From: Luteolibacter yonseiensis
GTDB lineage: Bacteria; Verrucomicrobiota; Verrucomicrobiia; Verrucomicrobiales; Akkermansiaceae
Length of the DNA stretch: 64,000 bases
Direction of reading: 5' to 3'
Assembly: GCF_016595465.1 (NCBI RefSeq)
Contig: NZ_JAENIK010000011.1
Span: forward strand, 620,001 to 684,000
In this document: in pieces, positions 1 to 8,654 of the stretch
How positions within the stretch are numbered: position 1 is the stretch's first letter
How the letters are laid out: every line of letters starts with the position of its first letter
The notes under the pieces: model-generated
The model's database searches: none
Told to the model about the DNA's origin: nothing
What the model saw: only the letters and a program-made list of their open reading frames with translations
Translations under genes and position numbers: made by a program

Positions 1-10
1 CTCGTGTTGG

Positions 11-1162
11 GTGCTGCAATCCGCCGCCGCGCTGGTGAAGACCCGGAAGGCGGCGCGCTTGTTTGGCGAGCACCGGCGCTGGCTGGATGGCAAGGTGAAG
101 CCTTATGAGAAACGCCGTGTCGCGCTGGTGATCGCGGTGAAGGGTGTTTCGGAAAATTTCGAACGTTTCATGGATTTCGCACTCGGACAGGACTACCCCG
201 ACTACCGGGTGATCTTCGTCACCGAATCGGAGAACGATCCCGCGCACCCTGCGATCCGCGCGCGGATGGAAGGCTCCGGCCGTGCGACGCTCATCGTGGC
301 GGGTGCCGCCGCAAACACGGGACAGAAAGTCCATAACCAGCTCGCCGCTTTCAGGGCATTGGAAAATGCCGACCGCATCGTCGCGTTCGCGGATGGTGAT
401 CTTTTCGGTCGCAAGGACTGGCTTTCATGTCTTGTGCTGCCGCTGAACATGGCCCAGGCGGATTGCTCCACCGGCTACCGTTGGTTTGTCCCGGCGGATC
501 AATCCATGCCGAACAGGGTGGTGACGCTCATCGGCACCGCCATCGAGCCGCTCATCGGCCCGAACTGGCGGATGTGTCTGTGGGGGGGCTCCATGGCGGT
601 GACACGCGAGATTTTCGAAGAATTGGAGATCCCGAAGAATCTCGAAGGCAGCATCAATGACGATGCGCGCATCAGCCAGTTGGCGAGGCGTGCGGGAAAG
701 CGCATGCGCTACGTGCGCTCGGTGGCCGCGCCATCTCCGGTGGACTTCGACTGGGCCGCGTTGTTTGAATTCGGACGCCGCCAGTATTTCCAACTGCGTA
801 TCTATCAGCCGCTGCTGTGGTGGATGGCGCTGATGATCCCGCTGCTTTTCCTGGCGAGTTTCTCCACCTGCCTGGTGCGGCTGGGCATGGGCGAACTCCA
901 CATGCTGGTCTTCATCGGCGTGGCGGTTTTGTTGAATCTGAAAAGGACGGAAGTCCGGCGTGGTTACTTGAAATACCGCTTCGACCAGGGAGAGGCGGCG
1001 CCATTGGATGAAGCTGTCAAAGGAAGCTGGTGGTTGGATCCGCTGATCAATGTCGTCCACCTGCTCATCATCCTCAGCTCCGCCTGCGGGCGGCAGATCG
1101 TCTGGGCCGGTATCCGCTACCGGGTGACCGCCCCACAGAAGACGGAAATTCTCCGCAGGTAG
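11..1162 (+). CDS. Family 2-type glycosyltransferase, membrane-anchored; 5' end may lie outside the window
   Basis: The protein resembles processive or ceramide-glucosyltransferase-like family 2 enzymes, which move a sugar from a nucleotide donor to a lipid or polysaccharide acceptor at the inner membrane. The nucleotide-binding core starts near residue 35 (VALVIAVKG). A D-x-D metal site is at D128-G-D130 (FADGD). An acceptor-side NDDAR motif lies near residue 217, followed by GRRQYFQLR near 257, in the place of the usual QxxRW. Three hydrophobic stretches follow to the C-terminus. The first usable start is GTG at 11, but the frame is open to the window edge, and relatives often carry an N-terminal membrane helix, so the true start is probably upstream. 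It converges on the P450 gene with a gap of about 50 nt. The substrate cannot be told from sequence. Confidence 0.8.
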   Translation: MLQSAAALVKTRKAARLFGEHRRWLDGKVKPYEKRRVALVIAVKGVSENFERFMDFALGQDYPDYRVIFVTESENDPAHPAIRARMEGSGRATLIVAGAAANTGQKVHNQLAAFRALENADRIVAFADGDLFGRKDWLSCLVLPLNMAQADCSTGYRWFVPADQSMPNRVVTLIGTAIEPLIGPNWRMCLWGGSMAVTREIFEELEIPKNLEGSINDDARISQLARRAGKRMRYVRSVAAPSPVDFDWAALFEFGRRQYFQLRIYQPLLWWMALMIPLLFLASFSTCLVRLGMGELHMLVFIGVAVLLNLKRTEVRRGYLKYRFDQGEAAPLDEAVKGSWWLDPLINVVHLLIILSSACGRQIVWAGIRYRVTAPQKTEILRR

Positions 1163-1213
1163 TCCGAGGCCTGCGGGCGGCCTTTGGTGCGGCGCGGAGA
1201 CAAGCTGTTTGCC

Positions 1214-2668
1214 TCAATGAAACGGGCACTTGGCGGGGGCCGCGGCCGCTTCAGCCGGCTCGTCGGGGATCGTCTGTTCGTGCTTCACCTGCGGTCGTTT
1301 CCAGACGCGGAGTGAGATCCCATCCAGCGAGCGGATCGTCAGGCGGGATGTCGGCTCCGGCTCCGGACCGGGGGCGGGTTCGAAGCGATAACGTCTCGTC
1401 AGGGTCGCCAGAATGAGCATGGCCTCCTGCATGGCGAATGCCGCGCCGATGCAGATGCGCGGTCCCTGGCCGAAGGGAATGTAGGCGCAGGGCGGTTGGT
1501 CGAGCCCGCCTTCGAAGCGGTCGGGATCGAACTCGTTCGGCCTCTCCCACAGATCGCGATGACGGTGGACCAGCCATGGAGAGATCACGATGGGCGAGCC
1601 ATCCGGCAGATCCTTCTTCTGCAGCTTCTGTCCTCCCGTCGCCTTGCGGAACGTGAGGAACCCGACCGGCGGATAGATCCGCATGGTCTCCCGGAAGACA
1701 TTCCGGATCTGGCGGTGGCGGGGGATGTCCTTGAACTCCGGTTGGCGGTCGCCGAGAAGCTGGCAGGTTTCCACATGCAGCTTTTCCTGGATCTCCGGGC
1801 ACTTGGAGAGGAGGAACAACGACCAGGAGAGCGCGCTGGCCGATGTTTCGTGACCGGCCAGGAAAAGCATCGCCACCTGGTCCACCAGTTCCTCCAGCGT
1901 GTAAACCGAGCCATCCACCGGATCGCTTGTTTCGAGCAGCGACTGCAGGATGTCCTTGTGCCCCGCATTCTCGCCGCGCTGGTGCGCTTCGTAACGCTTG
2001 CGGATCGGCACGGCGAGAAGCTCGCGGATTTCCTTTCCCGTGCTTTTCCAGACCATGTAGTGCCTTGGTGCGAGCCACAGCGGCAGGCGGAAGAAGCTGA
2101 GCTGGATCATCACCACCGCCTTTTCCTGGAACAGGTTGAAGGCGTTGAAAATCTTCCTCGCTCCCTCGCCTTCGAGAGATTCCGACAGGATGGTGCGGAG
2201 GATGATGTCCGCGGTGACGTGGGTCATCTCGATCTCGATATCGGCGATGTCGCCGTCCTTCACGGCGTCGAGCCGGGCGACCATGGCATCCGCGCCACCG
2301 GTCATGAGGGTGAAGACTTCCTTGAGCTTCGCCTGGCCGAAGGCAGGGTCGAGCATGCGGCGCTGGCGTTCCCAGACCGGGCCGTTCGTGGTGAAGATGC
2401 TTTCGCCGAGAAGCGGCTTGAGGGCGGTTTCGGAAAGTTCGTGTTTCGGAAAATGGTCGAATTTGTCGACCAGCACCTCCTTGATGAGGTCGGGGAATTT
2501 CACGAGAAAAAGCTGCACGCCCGGGAGCCGCACGCGTGACATCCTGCCGGAGTAGCTGCCTTCATAGAGTGTCGCGAGCCACGAGCGGCGGCCGCGCTTG
2601 AAGAGATTCCAGAGGGATCGCCGCGAGGATTGGTCCAGTGGTTCCGGATAGGGAGGGGTGTAGGCCAT
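1214..2668 (-). CDS. Cytochrome P450
   Basis: This is a full-length 484-residue heme monooxygenase. The I-helix oxygen-binding motif AGHETSAS is near residue 270, the K-helix ExxR (ETMR) near 326, and the heme-binding loop FGQGPRICIG carries the thiolate ligand at C406. No N-terminal membrane helix is evident, so it is probably soluble and takes electrons from separate ferredoxin or flavodoxin partners, none of which is encoded here. The C-terminus ends in an alanine/proline-rich tail closing with KCPFH. The start of the protein lies 8 nt after the stop of the alpha/beta hydrolase gene transcribed ahead of it, which suggests co-transcription. The family assignment is secure; the substrate is unknown. 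Confidence 0.95.
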   Translation of the reverse strand: MAYTPPYPEPLDQSSRRSLWNLFKRGRRSWLATLYEGSYSGRMSRVRLPGVQLFLVKFPDLIKEVLVDKFDHFPKHELSETALKPLLGESIFTTNGPVWERQRRMLDPAFGQAKLKEVFTLMTGGADAMVARLDAVKDGDIADIEIEMTHVTADIILRTILSESLEGEGARKIFNAFNLFQEKAVVMIQLSFFRLPLWLAPRHYMVWKSTGKEIRELLAVPIRKRYEAHQRGENAGHKDILQSLLETSDPVDGSVYTLEELVDQVAMLFLAGHETSASALSWSLFLLSKCPEIQEKLHVETCQLLGDRQPEFKDIPRHRQIRNVFRETMRIYPPVGFLTFRKATGGQKLQKKDLPDGSPIVISPWLVHRHRDLWERPNEFDPDRFEGGLDQPPCAYIPFGQGPRICIGAAFAMQEAMLILATLTRRYRFEPAPGPEPEPTSRLTIRSLDGISLRVWKRPQVKHEQTIPDEPAEAAAAPAKCPFH

Positions 2669-2676
2669 GGAAATTT

Positions 2677-3840
2677 TTACTCAGGAAATCGTTCGGCCAG
2701 GCTCCGCGGCCCGGCGGTGATCGCGAAGAAGTCGTAGTCCGTCAGGATCTGTCCGGCCATGATATATTGGAAATGAATGCGGAAAATATCCTTTTTGATC
2801 ACATCGTAAACCTCGGGAGGAAACATTTTCACAATGCGTGCGGGGAACTGTTGGGGGCGCACCGGCACACCAGTAGGCCGGGAAATACCGGAGACTTTCA
2901 GCGGGTCCACCTGGGTCACGCTCGCACCATCCCGCTTGGCGGAGAAATCCACCCACCGCACACCCGGGGCGGTGGCGACGGTCCTGAGGTCGGTGCGGAG
3001 TTGCTTGGAGCCATGCAACAGGCTGACGAGAGGCAGACAGTTTCCGAGGGAGACGAGCCCGAAGGCCTGCTCTTTCGTACCGAGTTCGGGTTCGAGCTTC
3101 AGCAGCTCCGCCACCAGGGGAATGGTGAGGATCGTCCCCACGCTGTGTCCGACAAGCAACACCTCGTCCGCGTCGCTCGCACGGATTTTCCCGACCATGT
3201 CTTTGGCGAATTCGCGGATGCGTTCGTCGAGTTCCGGGATTTTGCCATAGGCCCACGGCTGCATGGCCCCGTAAACCCGTAGCAGCCAGAAGCTGCGGAA
3301 CCGGTCGTCCAGCCAGCGTCCCAAGAAAATGGTTCCCAGGAGAATGCCCGCTGCCGGAGGGATTCCGATCCACCAGGGCCATCCCAGCAGGTTTGGCAGA
3401 ACTCCCGCCGCCACCGCGGACAGCAGCCCGACGATCAGCAATCCGAGGAAGGCGATGATGGGATAGGAGACCGTCAGCGCGGACGCCCAGGCGATCTTCA
3501 GCAGCCTGCCGACGAGGTTCGATTTCAAGAACACCCAGTAGGTCGGAATGGCGGACTTGAGGAGCTGCCATTCGTTCTTCGGCCAACGGTTGCGGATGAT
3601 GTCGTCCCAGCGGAGGAATTCGTAATCCGTGACCGTCTCTCCACCGTTCGAAGTGATGGTCCAGGCGTTCGCGAGTTTTCCCGAGCGGCGGCGCTTTCCG
3701 ACATCCAGTTCCAGCCCGTTGAGCGGTGTGTGGAGTTTCGCCTGTTCGTCGTAGAGCGCGTGGTAGTGTGCGGGGCCGCGGGGGTCGAAACCGCTGAAAT
3801 AGAAAACAAGCCGCTTCCTCACTCCCCCGGCAGCAGGCAT
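2677..3840 (-). CDS. Membrane alpha/beta hydrolase (lipase-like)
   Basis: The 387-residue protein has an alpha/beta-hydrolase nucleophile elbow, GHSVG, with the candidate catalytic serine at S233, preceded by a strand (DEVLLV) as the fold requires. Between roughly residues 110 and 180 there are two or three strongly hydrophobic segments, so the catalytic domain is probably tethered to the membrane and interrupted by this insertion. An early segment (RLVFYFSGFDPRG) probably forms the oxyanion-side strand. It is the first gene of an apparent pair with the cytochrome P450 immediately downstream. A lipid or ester substrate is plausible but not shown. Confidence 0.7.
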   Translation of the reverse strand: MPAAGGVRKRLVFYFSGFDPRGPAHYHALYDEQAKLHTPLNGLELDVGKRRRSGKLANAWTITSNGGETVTDYEFLRWDDIIRNRWPKNEWQLLKSAIPTYWVFLKSNLVGRLLKIAWASALTVSYPIIAFLGLLIVGLLSAVAAGVLPNLLGWPWWIGIPPAAGILLGTIFLGRWLDDRFRSFWLLRVYGAMQPWAYGKIPELDERIREFAKDMVGKIRASDADEVLLVGHSVGTILTIPLVAELLKLEPELGTKEQAFGLVSLGNCLPLVSLLHGSKQLRTDLRTVATAPGVRWVDFSAKRDGASVTQVDPLKVSGISRPTGVPVRPQQFPARIVKMFPPEVYDVIKKDIFRIHFQYIMAGQILTDYDFFAITAGPRSLAERFPE

Positions 3841-3960
3841 GCGGGGCGGGAGCTTGGTGGATGGCGTATCGCTTGGTTTCAGGCTCGCGCAGGCTGTTCC
3901 GGGCGGCCCGTCAGGGCAAGTCTCTTAAAACGGGGGGCGGGGAATTTCCCTGCCAGCCGG

Positions 3961-6159
3961 TCAGAACGCCCCATTCAATTTCCTGCCCACCCAGAAGACA
4001 CCCAGCAGAGCGACGAGCGCCAGAACGGTTCCCCAGTGTGACCACAGGGGAATCCGGTTTTCCAGCGGGCGGGGTTCCGGCAGCGCGGTGATTTCCTTGA
4101 TGAGTTCCGCGAGCTGGTCCGGCTGGATGATGCGGCCCTTCGAGACCTTCGCCATTTCCTCCAAGACTTCCGGCCGGGAGGGTTGGCCGATTTTTTCAAC
4201 TTCGGTGCCCTGGGCGAGGATGGTGGTTTCGAGCGGCTTGTCCTCGGCTCCGCTGGTGGTGGCGCGGAGTTTCCATGCCCCGGGGACATCGACCTTGAAT
4301 CGCCCGCTGTAGGCTCCCCACGCGGTCTCGTTCTTCTGAAGCTCGATGCGCTGGCTGCGGCCGTCCGGGGAGGTGAGATCGACGGCGACCGTGCCTTCCT
4401 TGAGTGGGGCGCCGTTGGGGTCGAAGGCGTTCGCATTGAGGGTGACGGTGGAGCCGGGCTCCGGACGCTCGGGATTGAAAAACAGGCGGACGCGTTGTCC
4501 CGCCGCCATGTTCCGTTGATAGGACATCCAGCGCGCGACCTGGCCCCAGAAGCGGTAGTGGTAGAGGTCCTCCACTCCACGCCGCCAGCGCCAGGCGGAG
4601 TCGATTCCCATGAAGAGCACCTTGCCGCTGCCCGCGGGCTTGGTGACGAGCAGCGGAACAGGACCGAATTTCCCCCTGCGGTTTCCATGCACCGCGAGGA
4701 CCTCCGCTCCGCCCTTGGCTTTGACCACGGCGGCATTCCAGAAAAATCCGGGAAGCCGTCGCCAGATCTCGGGGTTTTCCTCCTCGCTGTTGCCCAGCAT
4801 GGTGAGCAGTGATGCGCGGCCTTCCGTGGTCAGGGTGAGGGGCGAGGCGATGCCTTCGGAGATGCCCTGCCTGTCGGCTTCATCAAGGATGACGGGCAGG
4901 AGATCGGACAGATCCGTGTCCAACAGAGAGAATTGGTTGCCTTGAGATCCGGGCATGAAAATGAGGCCGGACGCCTGGTTTTCCACGAGACCACGGATAA
5001 GGGAGCATTGCTCCGGGGTGATCTGCCCGGTGCCGACATCACCCAGGAAGATGACGTCGTATTTCGCCAGTTCTTCGATCTTGGCGGGGAATTCCTTGAG
5101 GTAGTCCTTGCCCTCGCCCATGCCGAGCGAGGGGTGGAACAGCAGGCAGGAAAGCTCTACTCCAGGGTCACGCTCGAGAGCGTTGCGGAGGAAGCGGTAT
5201 TCCCAGCGGGGGAGTGTCTCGATCAGCAGGACACGGATCTTTTCCGGCTTGCCGGAGATGGTGAACTTCCGCGTGTTGTTCGCCGCGATGAGTTCTCCAT
5301 CGGTCACGGGGATGGAGAGTTCGAGGGTGGAGGAGCCATCCTTCTCCAAGCGCCAGAGGATGGAGTCATAGGTTTCGGAATTCGGCGGAATGACGATGTC
5401 CTTGGTCCGCTCCTTGCCCGTTTCATCCCGCAGGCGCACGATGGTGCGCACCTGCCGGTCCAGCGACGAACGGATGGTGAAGGGGATCTGCACGTTTTCC
5501 CCGACGATGCCGTAGGTCGGGGCTGTGACCGAGAGGAGATCGATGTCCGGCAGACGGACCTTGCTGCCGACGGGAATGGGGAAGATGGGCACGCCCCGGA
5601 GGCGGAGCTTTTGCGCGGCGGCGACCGGTGGCTGGCCCAGGTTGTAGTCTCCGTCGCTCAGCATGACCACGGCGCGGAGATTGGTTTGTTTCGCGAGAAG
5701 GTCGGAGAGGGGGGCTTCCAGATCGGTGCCTGAGGATGCGGAAGCTTCGGCGGGTGGTGAGGAAAACGAAGAGGTGGTGATTTCATTCGCGCCGTTCGCC
5801 TGGAGCGGTTTCCAGAGTTCGGAGTCGAGGGCTTTTTTCACCCACTCCGCCCGGGAAACGACTCCGGCCGCTTCGGACAAGACCGGAGGCAGCGCTGCAT
5901 CCACCGTGGTCATGGACTTGGAATCATCCCACAGGATCGCGATCTGCGGCTTCGTGTCCGGATTCAGGACCGTACGCCATTCCGGTTGCCAGAGGAGGAC
6001 GACCACGACCGCGGCGATGAGGAGGCGAAGTCCTTCCAACGCGGCGGTGCGTCCGGGATGCGGGCTGCGCTTCCATGAAAGCACGCAGAGAACCGCCACC
6101 GCGACCAGCGCGATGATGCCGGTCCAGAGGGTGTGGGGTGTTGGGGATAGGTGAAGCAA
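3961..6159 (-). CDS. Large membrane protein with VWA-like and glutamine-amidotransferase-like regions, last gene of a MoxR/BatA operon
   Basis: The 732-residue protein starts with two membrane helices (about residues 10-30 and 45-62) and ends with one more (about 708-728), leaving a large domain outside the membrane. A degenerate VWA-type site DDSKSM is near residue 78 and MLSDGDYN follows near 170. A later stretch (VIFLGDVGTGQ, LIFMPGSQGN) resembles the class I glutamine-amidotransferase-like domain found in proteins of this kind beside BatA genes in Planctomycetes and Verrucomicrobia. It starts 41 nt after the BatA-like gene and is the last gene of the operon. The role in the MoxR system (envelope stress or complex assembly in other bacteria) is inferred from context. 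Confidence 0.75.
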   Translation of the reverse strand: MLHLSPTPHTLWTGIIALVAVAVLCVLSWKRSPHPGRTAALEGLRLLIAAVVVVLLWQPEWRTVLNPDTKPQIAILWDDSKSMTTVDAALPPVLSEAAGVVSRAEWVKKALDSELWKPLQANGANEITTSSFSSPPAEASASSGTDLEAPLSDLLAKQTNLRAVVMLSDGDYNLGQPPVAAAQKLRLRGVPIFPIPVGSKVRLPDIDLLSVTAPTYGIVGENVQIPFTIRSSLDRQVRTIVRLRDETGKERTKDIVIPPNSETYDSILWRLEKDGSSTLELSIPVTDGELIAANNTRKFTISGKPEKIRVLLIETLPRWEYRFLRNALERDPGVELSCLLFHPSLGMGEGKDYLKEFPAKIEELAKYDVIFLGDVGTGQITPEQCSLIRGLVENQASGLIFMPGSQGNQFSLLDTDLSDLLPVILDEADRQGISEGIASPLTLTTEGRASLLTMLGNSEEENPEIWRRLPGFFWNAAVVKAKGGAEVLAVHGNRRGKFGPVPLLVTKPAGSGKVLFMGIDSAWRWRRGVEDLYHYRFWGQVARWMSYQRNMAAGQRVRLFFNPERPEPGSTVTLNANAFDPNGAPLKEGTVAVDLTSPDGRSQRIELQKNETAWGAYSGRFKVDVPGAWKLRATTSGAEDKPLETTILAQGTEVEKIGQPSRPEVLEEMAKVSKGRIIQPDQLAELIKEITALPEPRPLENRIPLWSHWGTVLALVALLGVFWVGRKLNGAF

Positions 6160-6200
6160 ATGAAGGGATGGAACTTATAGGTCTGGACCTAACGGGTTAT

Positions 6201-8180
6201 TCAGGGGATGGCTTTTTTCGGAACCACCTGCGGATGTGATTTTTTCGGAAGGCAGAGGATGGCTTCGGCAATGAGAAAAAGCAGCACCGCGATGAGGAAT
6301 CCACGCCAGACGTCGCGCGAGAGGGATGGATCGCTGGATTGTCCTGCTTGATCCAGGAGCGTGTGGTTGGTACCTTCGAGAGCGTGGTCCAGCTGTTCGG
6401 TGGTCAGGATTTCGGGTTGGTCTTCCTGGCCGGGGCGGTTGATGGCCAGAAGTCTTTCTCCGAGTCGGAAAATGCCGGTTTCGTAGGCGGCGTTCGCCGG
6501 ATCCCGGGTGCCGTAGTCATCAATGCGGGTACGGGTTTCACCGGGAAGTGGCTGCGCGGCCTCCGAGCCGACGGTGGCCAGGTAGGAGGCGTCGAAGCGG
6601 TCGGCGCTGGCGGCGATGACTCGCTGGACTGCTGGTAGAAGAACATCCGCATCCCCGAGATTCGACCAGGTATAATCCGGCAGCGAGCCGACGAACCATG
6701 CTGTGCCGCGGTCGACGATCCGGCGGGCGATGAAGGGCTCTCCATCTTCCCAGCGGGCGAGGGAGGTGGCGTCGCCCAGCGGAATCTGGCGGCGGATGGC
6801 CTTGAGCCGTTCGCTGGGTATGGGCGTACCATCGATGCTGTCGCGAAGCGGTCCGTCGCTGTGGTTCCAGTCTTTCAGGATGAAATATTTCCCAGCGGCT
6901 GCTTCGGCGGGCGGAGACCATTTCATTTCAAAGAGAGCCGTGTCCGAGGAGGCCGCGGGCGGGAAAAAAATGACGTGGCCGCCGTTTGTCAGAAAACGGC
7001 TGATGGTTTCGAAGCTGCTGCCGGTGGGCAATGGCGCGGCCCAGAGAATGGTGGCGAGGCTGCTGGTGTTGAGCGCGCCCGCGTTGGCAGGGTCGACGCG
7101 TTCCACCGTGTGATTGCCAAATCCGGGAGGTGCCGCCGCGAGGCTGAGATAGTCGGCCGCCTCGCCGGCGGGAGCGACGATCACGGACCGGATGGGCCTG
7201 TCCGGGCCGTAGGCGTAGAACGCGGAATTGTCGCGTGGGTTTCCATCTGCGGGAATGGACAACCAACCGGAACCTGAGGTGCTGTTGGCTGGCAGTGTGA
7301 TGAGTTTCTGAAAGCGCAGGGACTGGCCTGCCAGTGTCAGGTTCTCGGTGGTGCGGGTGCCGTTGAGCTGGGTGGTGAGGGGAAGAGTCGCATTGCCACG
7401 GGATTCGGCGGCCCGCAGGATTTCGAGATCGAGAAGGAGTTCGTTACCGGTGCGGCGTGAAGCCAGAAGTCTTATCGAGGTGTTTGACGATGTCGGACCT
7501 GTAAGCGACAGCACCCGGACGGCGGGCTTTTGTGGCAATGCCGCCAACGCCGCGCGGGCGGCACCCCAGCGGTCGTCATCCGGCCGCCAGTTCGATGCTT
7601 GCAGGTCGGACGCAAGCCAGATTTCCGTGCTTCCCGGCGTGTCTGCCAGAAATTCCGCCGCGCGGGTGAGCAGGTTGGGAAAATCCGCCGCGCTGTCGGT
7701 GGGGGCGGTGGAGGATAGTTCCGCCAGGCTTTCGGGAGAGGGGATTTCCTGAGGTTTCCCACCCGCGCTGTCGATGAGGACAAGGCGGGCTGCCCCGAGG
7801 CTCTTCATGGCGTCGCGGACTTTTTCGATGATGATCTGTCGGCGTGAGTCGAGACCGTCGCCGGGCCTGATTTCCATGGAGGCGGAGCGGTCCAGCAGCA
7901 GGACGACGGTATCGATGGAGCCGCCGCCCCAACCGATGAGGCCGGAAATGACGGGGCGCGCCGCGGCGAAGGCGAGCGCGGCGACGGCCAGCGCGCGGCA
8001 GGTGAGAATCAGGATGTGACGCAGCTTTTTCTTTCCCCGGGACTCGCGGGTGGCCTTGAGCAGGAACTGCATCGCCGCCCATTGGATGGTCTTGTGCCGG
8101 CGGCGGTTCAGCAGGTGGATCGCAATGGGAACCGCCGCAGCCAGCAGGAACCAGAGGAGGAATGGATTGAGGAAAAGCAC
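6201..8180 (-). CDS. BatA-type membrane protein with von Willebrand factor A domain
   Basis: The N-terminus (FLNPFLLWFLL, then IHLLNRRRHK) is the BatA N-terminal domain: one membrane helix, a basic HLLNRRR turn and a second helix near residues 60-80. A VWA domain follows, with a MIDAS-like DRSAS motif near residue 96, and a single membrane helix lies near the C-terminus (about 630-648). Total length is 659 residues, longer than classical BatA. The GTG start at 8178-8180 lies inside the inverted repeat that bounds the upstream four-helix-bundle cassette, so start-site access in the mRNA is likely altered. VWA proteins of this family act with MoxR ATPases. The next gene downstream starts 41 nt after this one ends. 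Confidence 0.88.
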   Translation of the reverse strand: MLFLNPFLLWFLLAAAVPIAIHLLNRRRHKTIQWAAMQFLLKATRESRGKKKLRHILILTCRALAVAALAFAAARPVISGLIGWGGGSIDTVVLLLDRSASMEIRPGDGLDSRRQIIIEKVRDAMKSLGAARLVLIDSAGGKPQEIPSPESLAELSSTAPTDSAADFPNLLTRAAEFLADTPGSTEIWLASDLQASNWRPDDDRWGAARAALAALPQKPAVRVLSLTGPTSSNTSIRLLASRRTGNELLLDLEILRAAESRGNATLPLTTQLNGTRTTENLTLAGQSLRFQKLITLPANSTSGSGWLSIPADGNPRDNSAFYAYGPDRPIRSVIVAPAGEAADYLSLAAAPPGFGNHTVERVDPANAGALNTSSLATILWAAPLPTGSSFETISRFLTNGGHVIFFPPAASSDTALFEMKWSPPAEAAAGKYFILKDWNHSDGPLRDSIDGTPIPSERLKAIRRQIPLGDATSLARWEDGEPFIARRIVDRGTAWFVGSLPDYTWSNLGDADVLLPAVQRVIAASADRFDASYLATVGSEAAQPLPGETRTRIDDYGTRDPANAAYETGIFRLGERLLAINRPGQEDQPEILTTEQLDHALEGTNHTLLDQAGQSSDPSLSRDVWRGFLIAVLLFLIAEAILCLPKKSHPQVVPKKAIP

Positions 8181-8221
8181 TAGGGGTGAAGCATTAAATC
8201 TTAAGTATTAAATTCTAAACG
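8175..8221. repeat. Left arm of a 47-nt perfect inverted repeat
   Basis: Positions 8175-8221 are the exact reverse complement of 8608-8654. The arm is AT-rich (it contains CTTAAG and several ATTAAAT-like runs), unlike the GC-rich flanking genes. Its outer 9 nt include the GTG start of the BatA-like gene. The first mismatch outward is at 8174 against 8655. Confidence 0.95.
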
Positions 8222-8645
8222 GATGAATGTGCATCGCTAGTTTTGCGATTTGCGGAGTATGGTCGCGAGGATGCGTGCGAGTTCGTCCGATTCTTTGTAG
8301 AGCGTGCGGAGGGATTGTTTGAGAGACTCTTGATCCGAGGTTTCGCCAAGCAGGCGCAGCCAGAGGCGGCATTCACTGGCTTCCTTTTTTGAAAGGCGGA
8401 TCCGAAACAAGAAGTCGGATTTGGAGACCGCGTTGTTTGCTTCAATGTAATTTGCCGCGACCGAACCGGACGAACGGAGCAATTGATCAACATCAGTCCA
8501 TTGTTCCCGAGACCATTTCGTTCCTCCAACGCAACGCCGGATGTCGAGAGCGAATTTGAAAGTCCGCTCCTCCAGGTCATAGACTGCCGCGCCGTCTTCC
8601 ATTTCTTCGTTTAGAATTTAATACTTAAGATTTAATGCTTCACCC
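8184..8645 (-). mobile_element. IVS-like cassette: four-helix-bundle gene bounded by 38-nt perfect inverted repeats, inserted in the MoxR operon
   Basis: A 462-nt unit holds a single gene (8237-8602) between inverted repeats 8184-8221 and 8608-8645, which are exact complements. CTAG lies directly outside each end (8180-8183 and 8646-8649), as a 4-nt target duplication would. Deleting the unit and one CTAG joins the DUF58 stop TAG to the BatA GTG as TAGTG, a typical coupled junction. Known intervening sequences of 23S rRNA genes have the same layout (terminal stem, S23-like four-helix-bundle gene in the loop), but here the host is a protein-coding operon. The repeats and CTAG copies are seen directly; mobility is inferred, since no transposase is encoded. 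Confidence 0.7.
8237..8602 (-). CDS. Four-helix-bundle protein (23S rRNA intervening-sequence / S23 family)
   Basis: The 121-residue protein has the family's typical features: an N-terminal LEERTFKFALDIRR, a central GSVAANYIEAN, and SKSDFLFRIRLSKKEASE, followed by a WLRLL segment. Four amphipathic helices are predicted by eye. Members occur inside 23S rRNA intervening sequences and as free genes; a relative (Avd) binds RNA in diversity-generating retroelements, but the function of the free proteins is unsettled. No reverse transcriptase or variable repeat is present here. The gene lies in the same direction as the host operon, between DUF58 and BatA, wholly inside a perfect inverted repeat. 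Its start is ATG at 8600-8602. Confidence 0.9.
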   Translation of the reverse strand: MEDGAAVYDLEERTFKFALDIRRCVGGTKWSREQWTDVDQLLRSSGSVAANYIEANNAVSKSDFLFRIRLSKKEASECRLWLRLLGETSDQESLKQSLRTLYKESDELARILATILRKSQN

Positions 8646-8654
8646 CTAGTGCTT
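8608..8654. repeat. Right arm of a 47-nt perfect inverted repeat
   Basis: This is the exact complement of 8175-8221. Its outer end carries the last two codons and the TAG stop of the DUF58 gene (8646-8648). In the minus-strand transcript this arm comes first, and the four-helix-bundle ATG follows 5 nt after its inner end. The two arms would pair into one long duplex with the cassette gene in the loop. Confidence 0.95.

Noticed and set aside
1496..2539. Long plus-strand frame across the cytochrome P450 gene
   Set aside because: The P450 on the minus strand has every family motif; the plus-strand frame has none.
8215..8580. A second minus-strand frame of the same length as the four-helix-bundle gene
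   Set aside because: It is the out-of-phase shadow; only the 8237-8602 frame shows the family's conserved segments.
8184..8645. Possible diversity-generating retroelement because of the Avd-like protein
   Set aside because: No reverse transcriptase, template repeat or variable repeat is visible around it.
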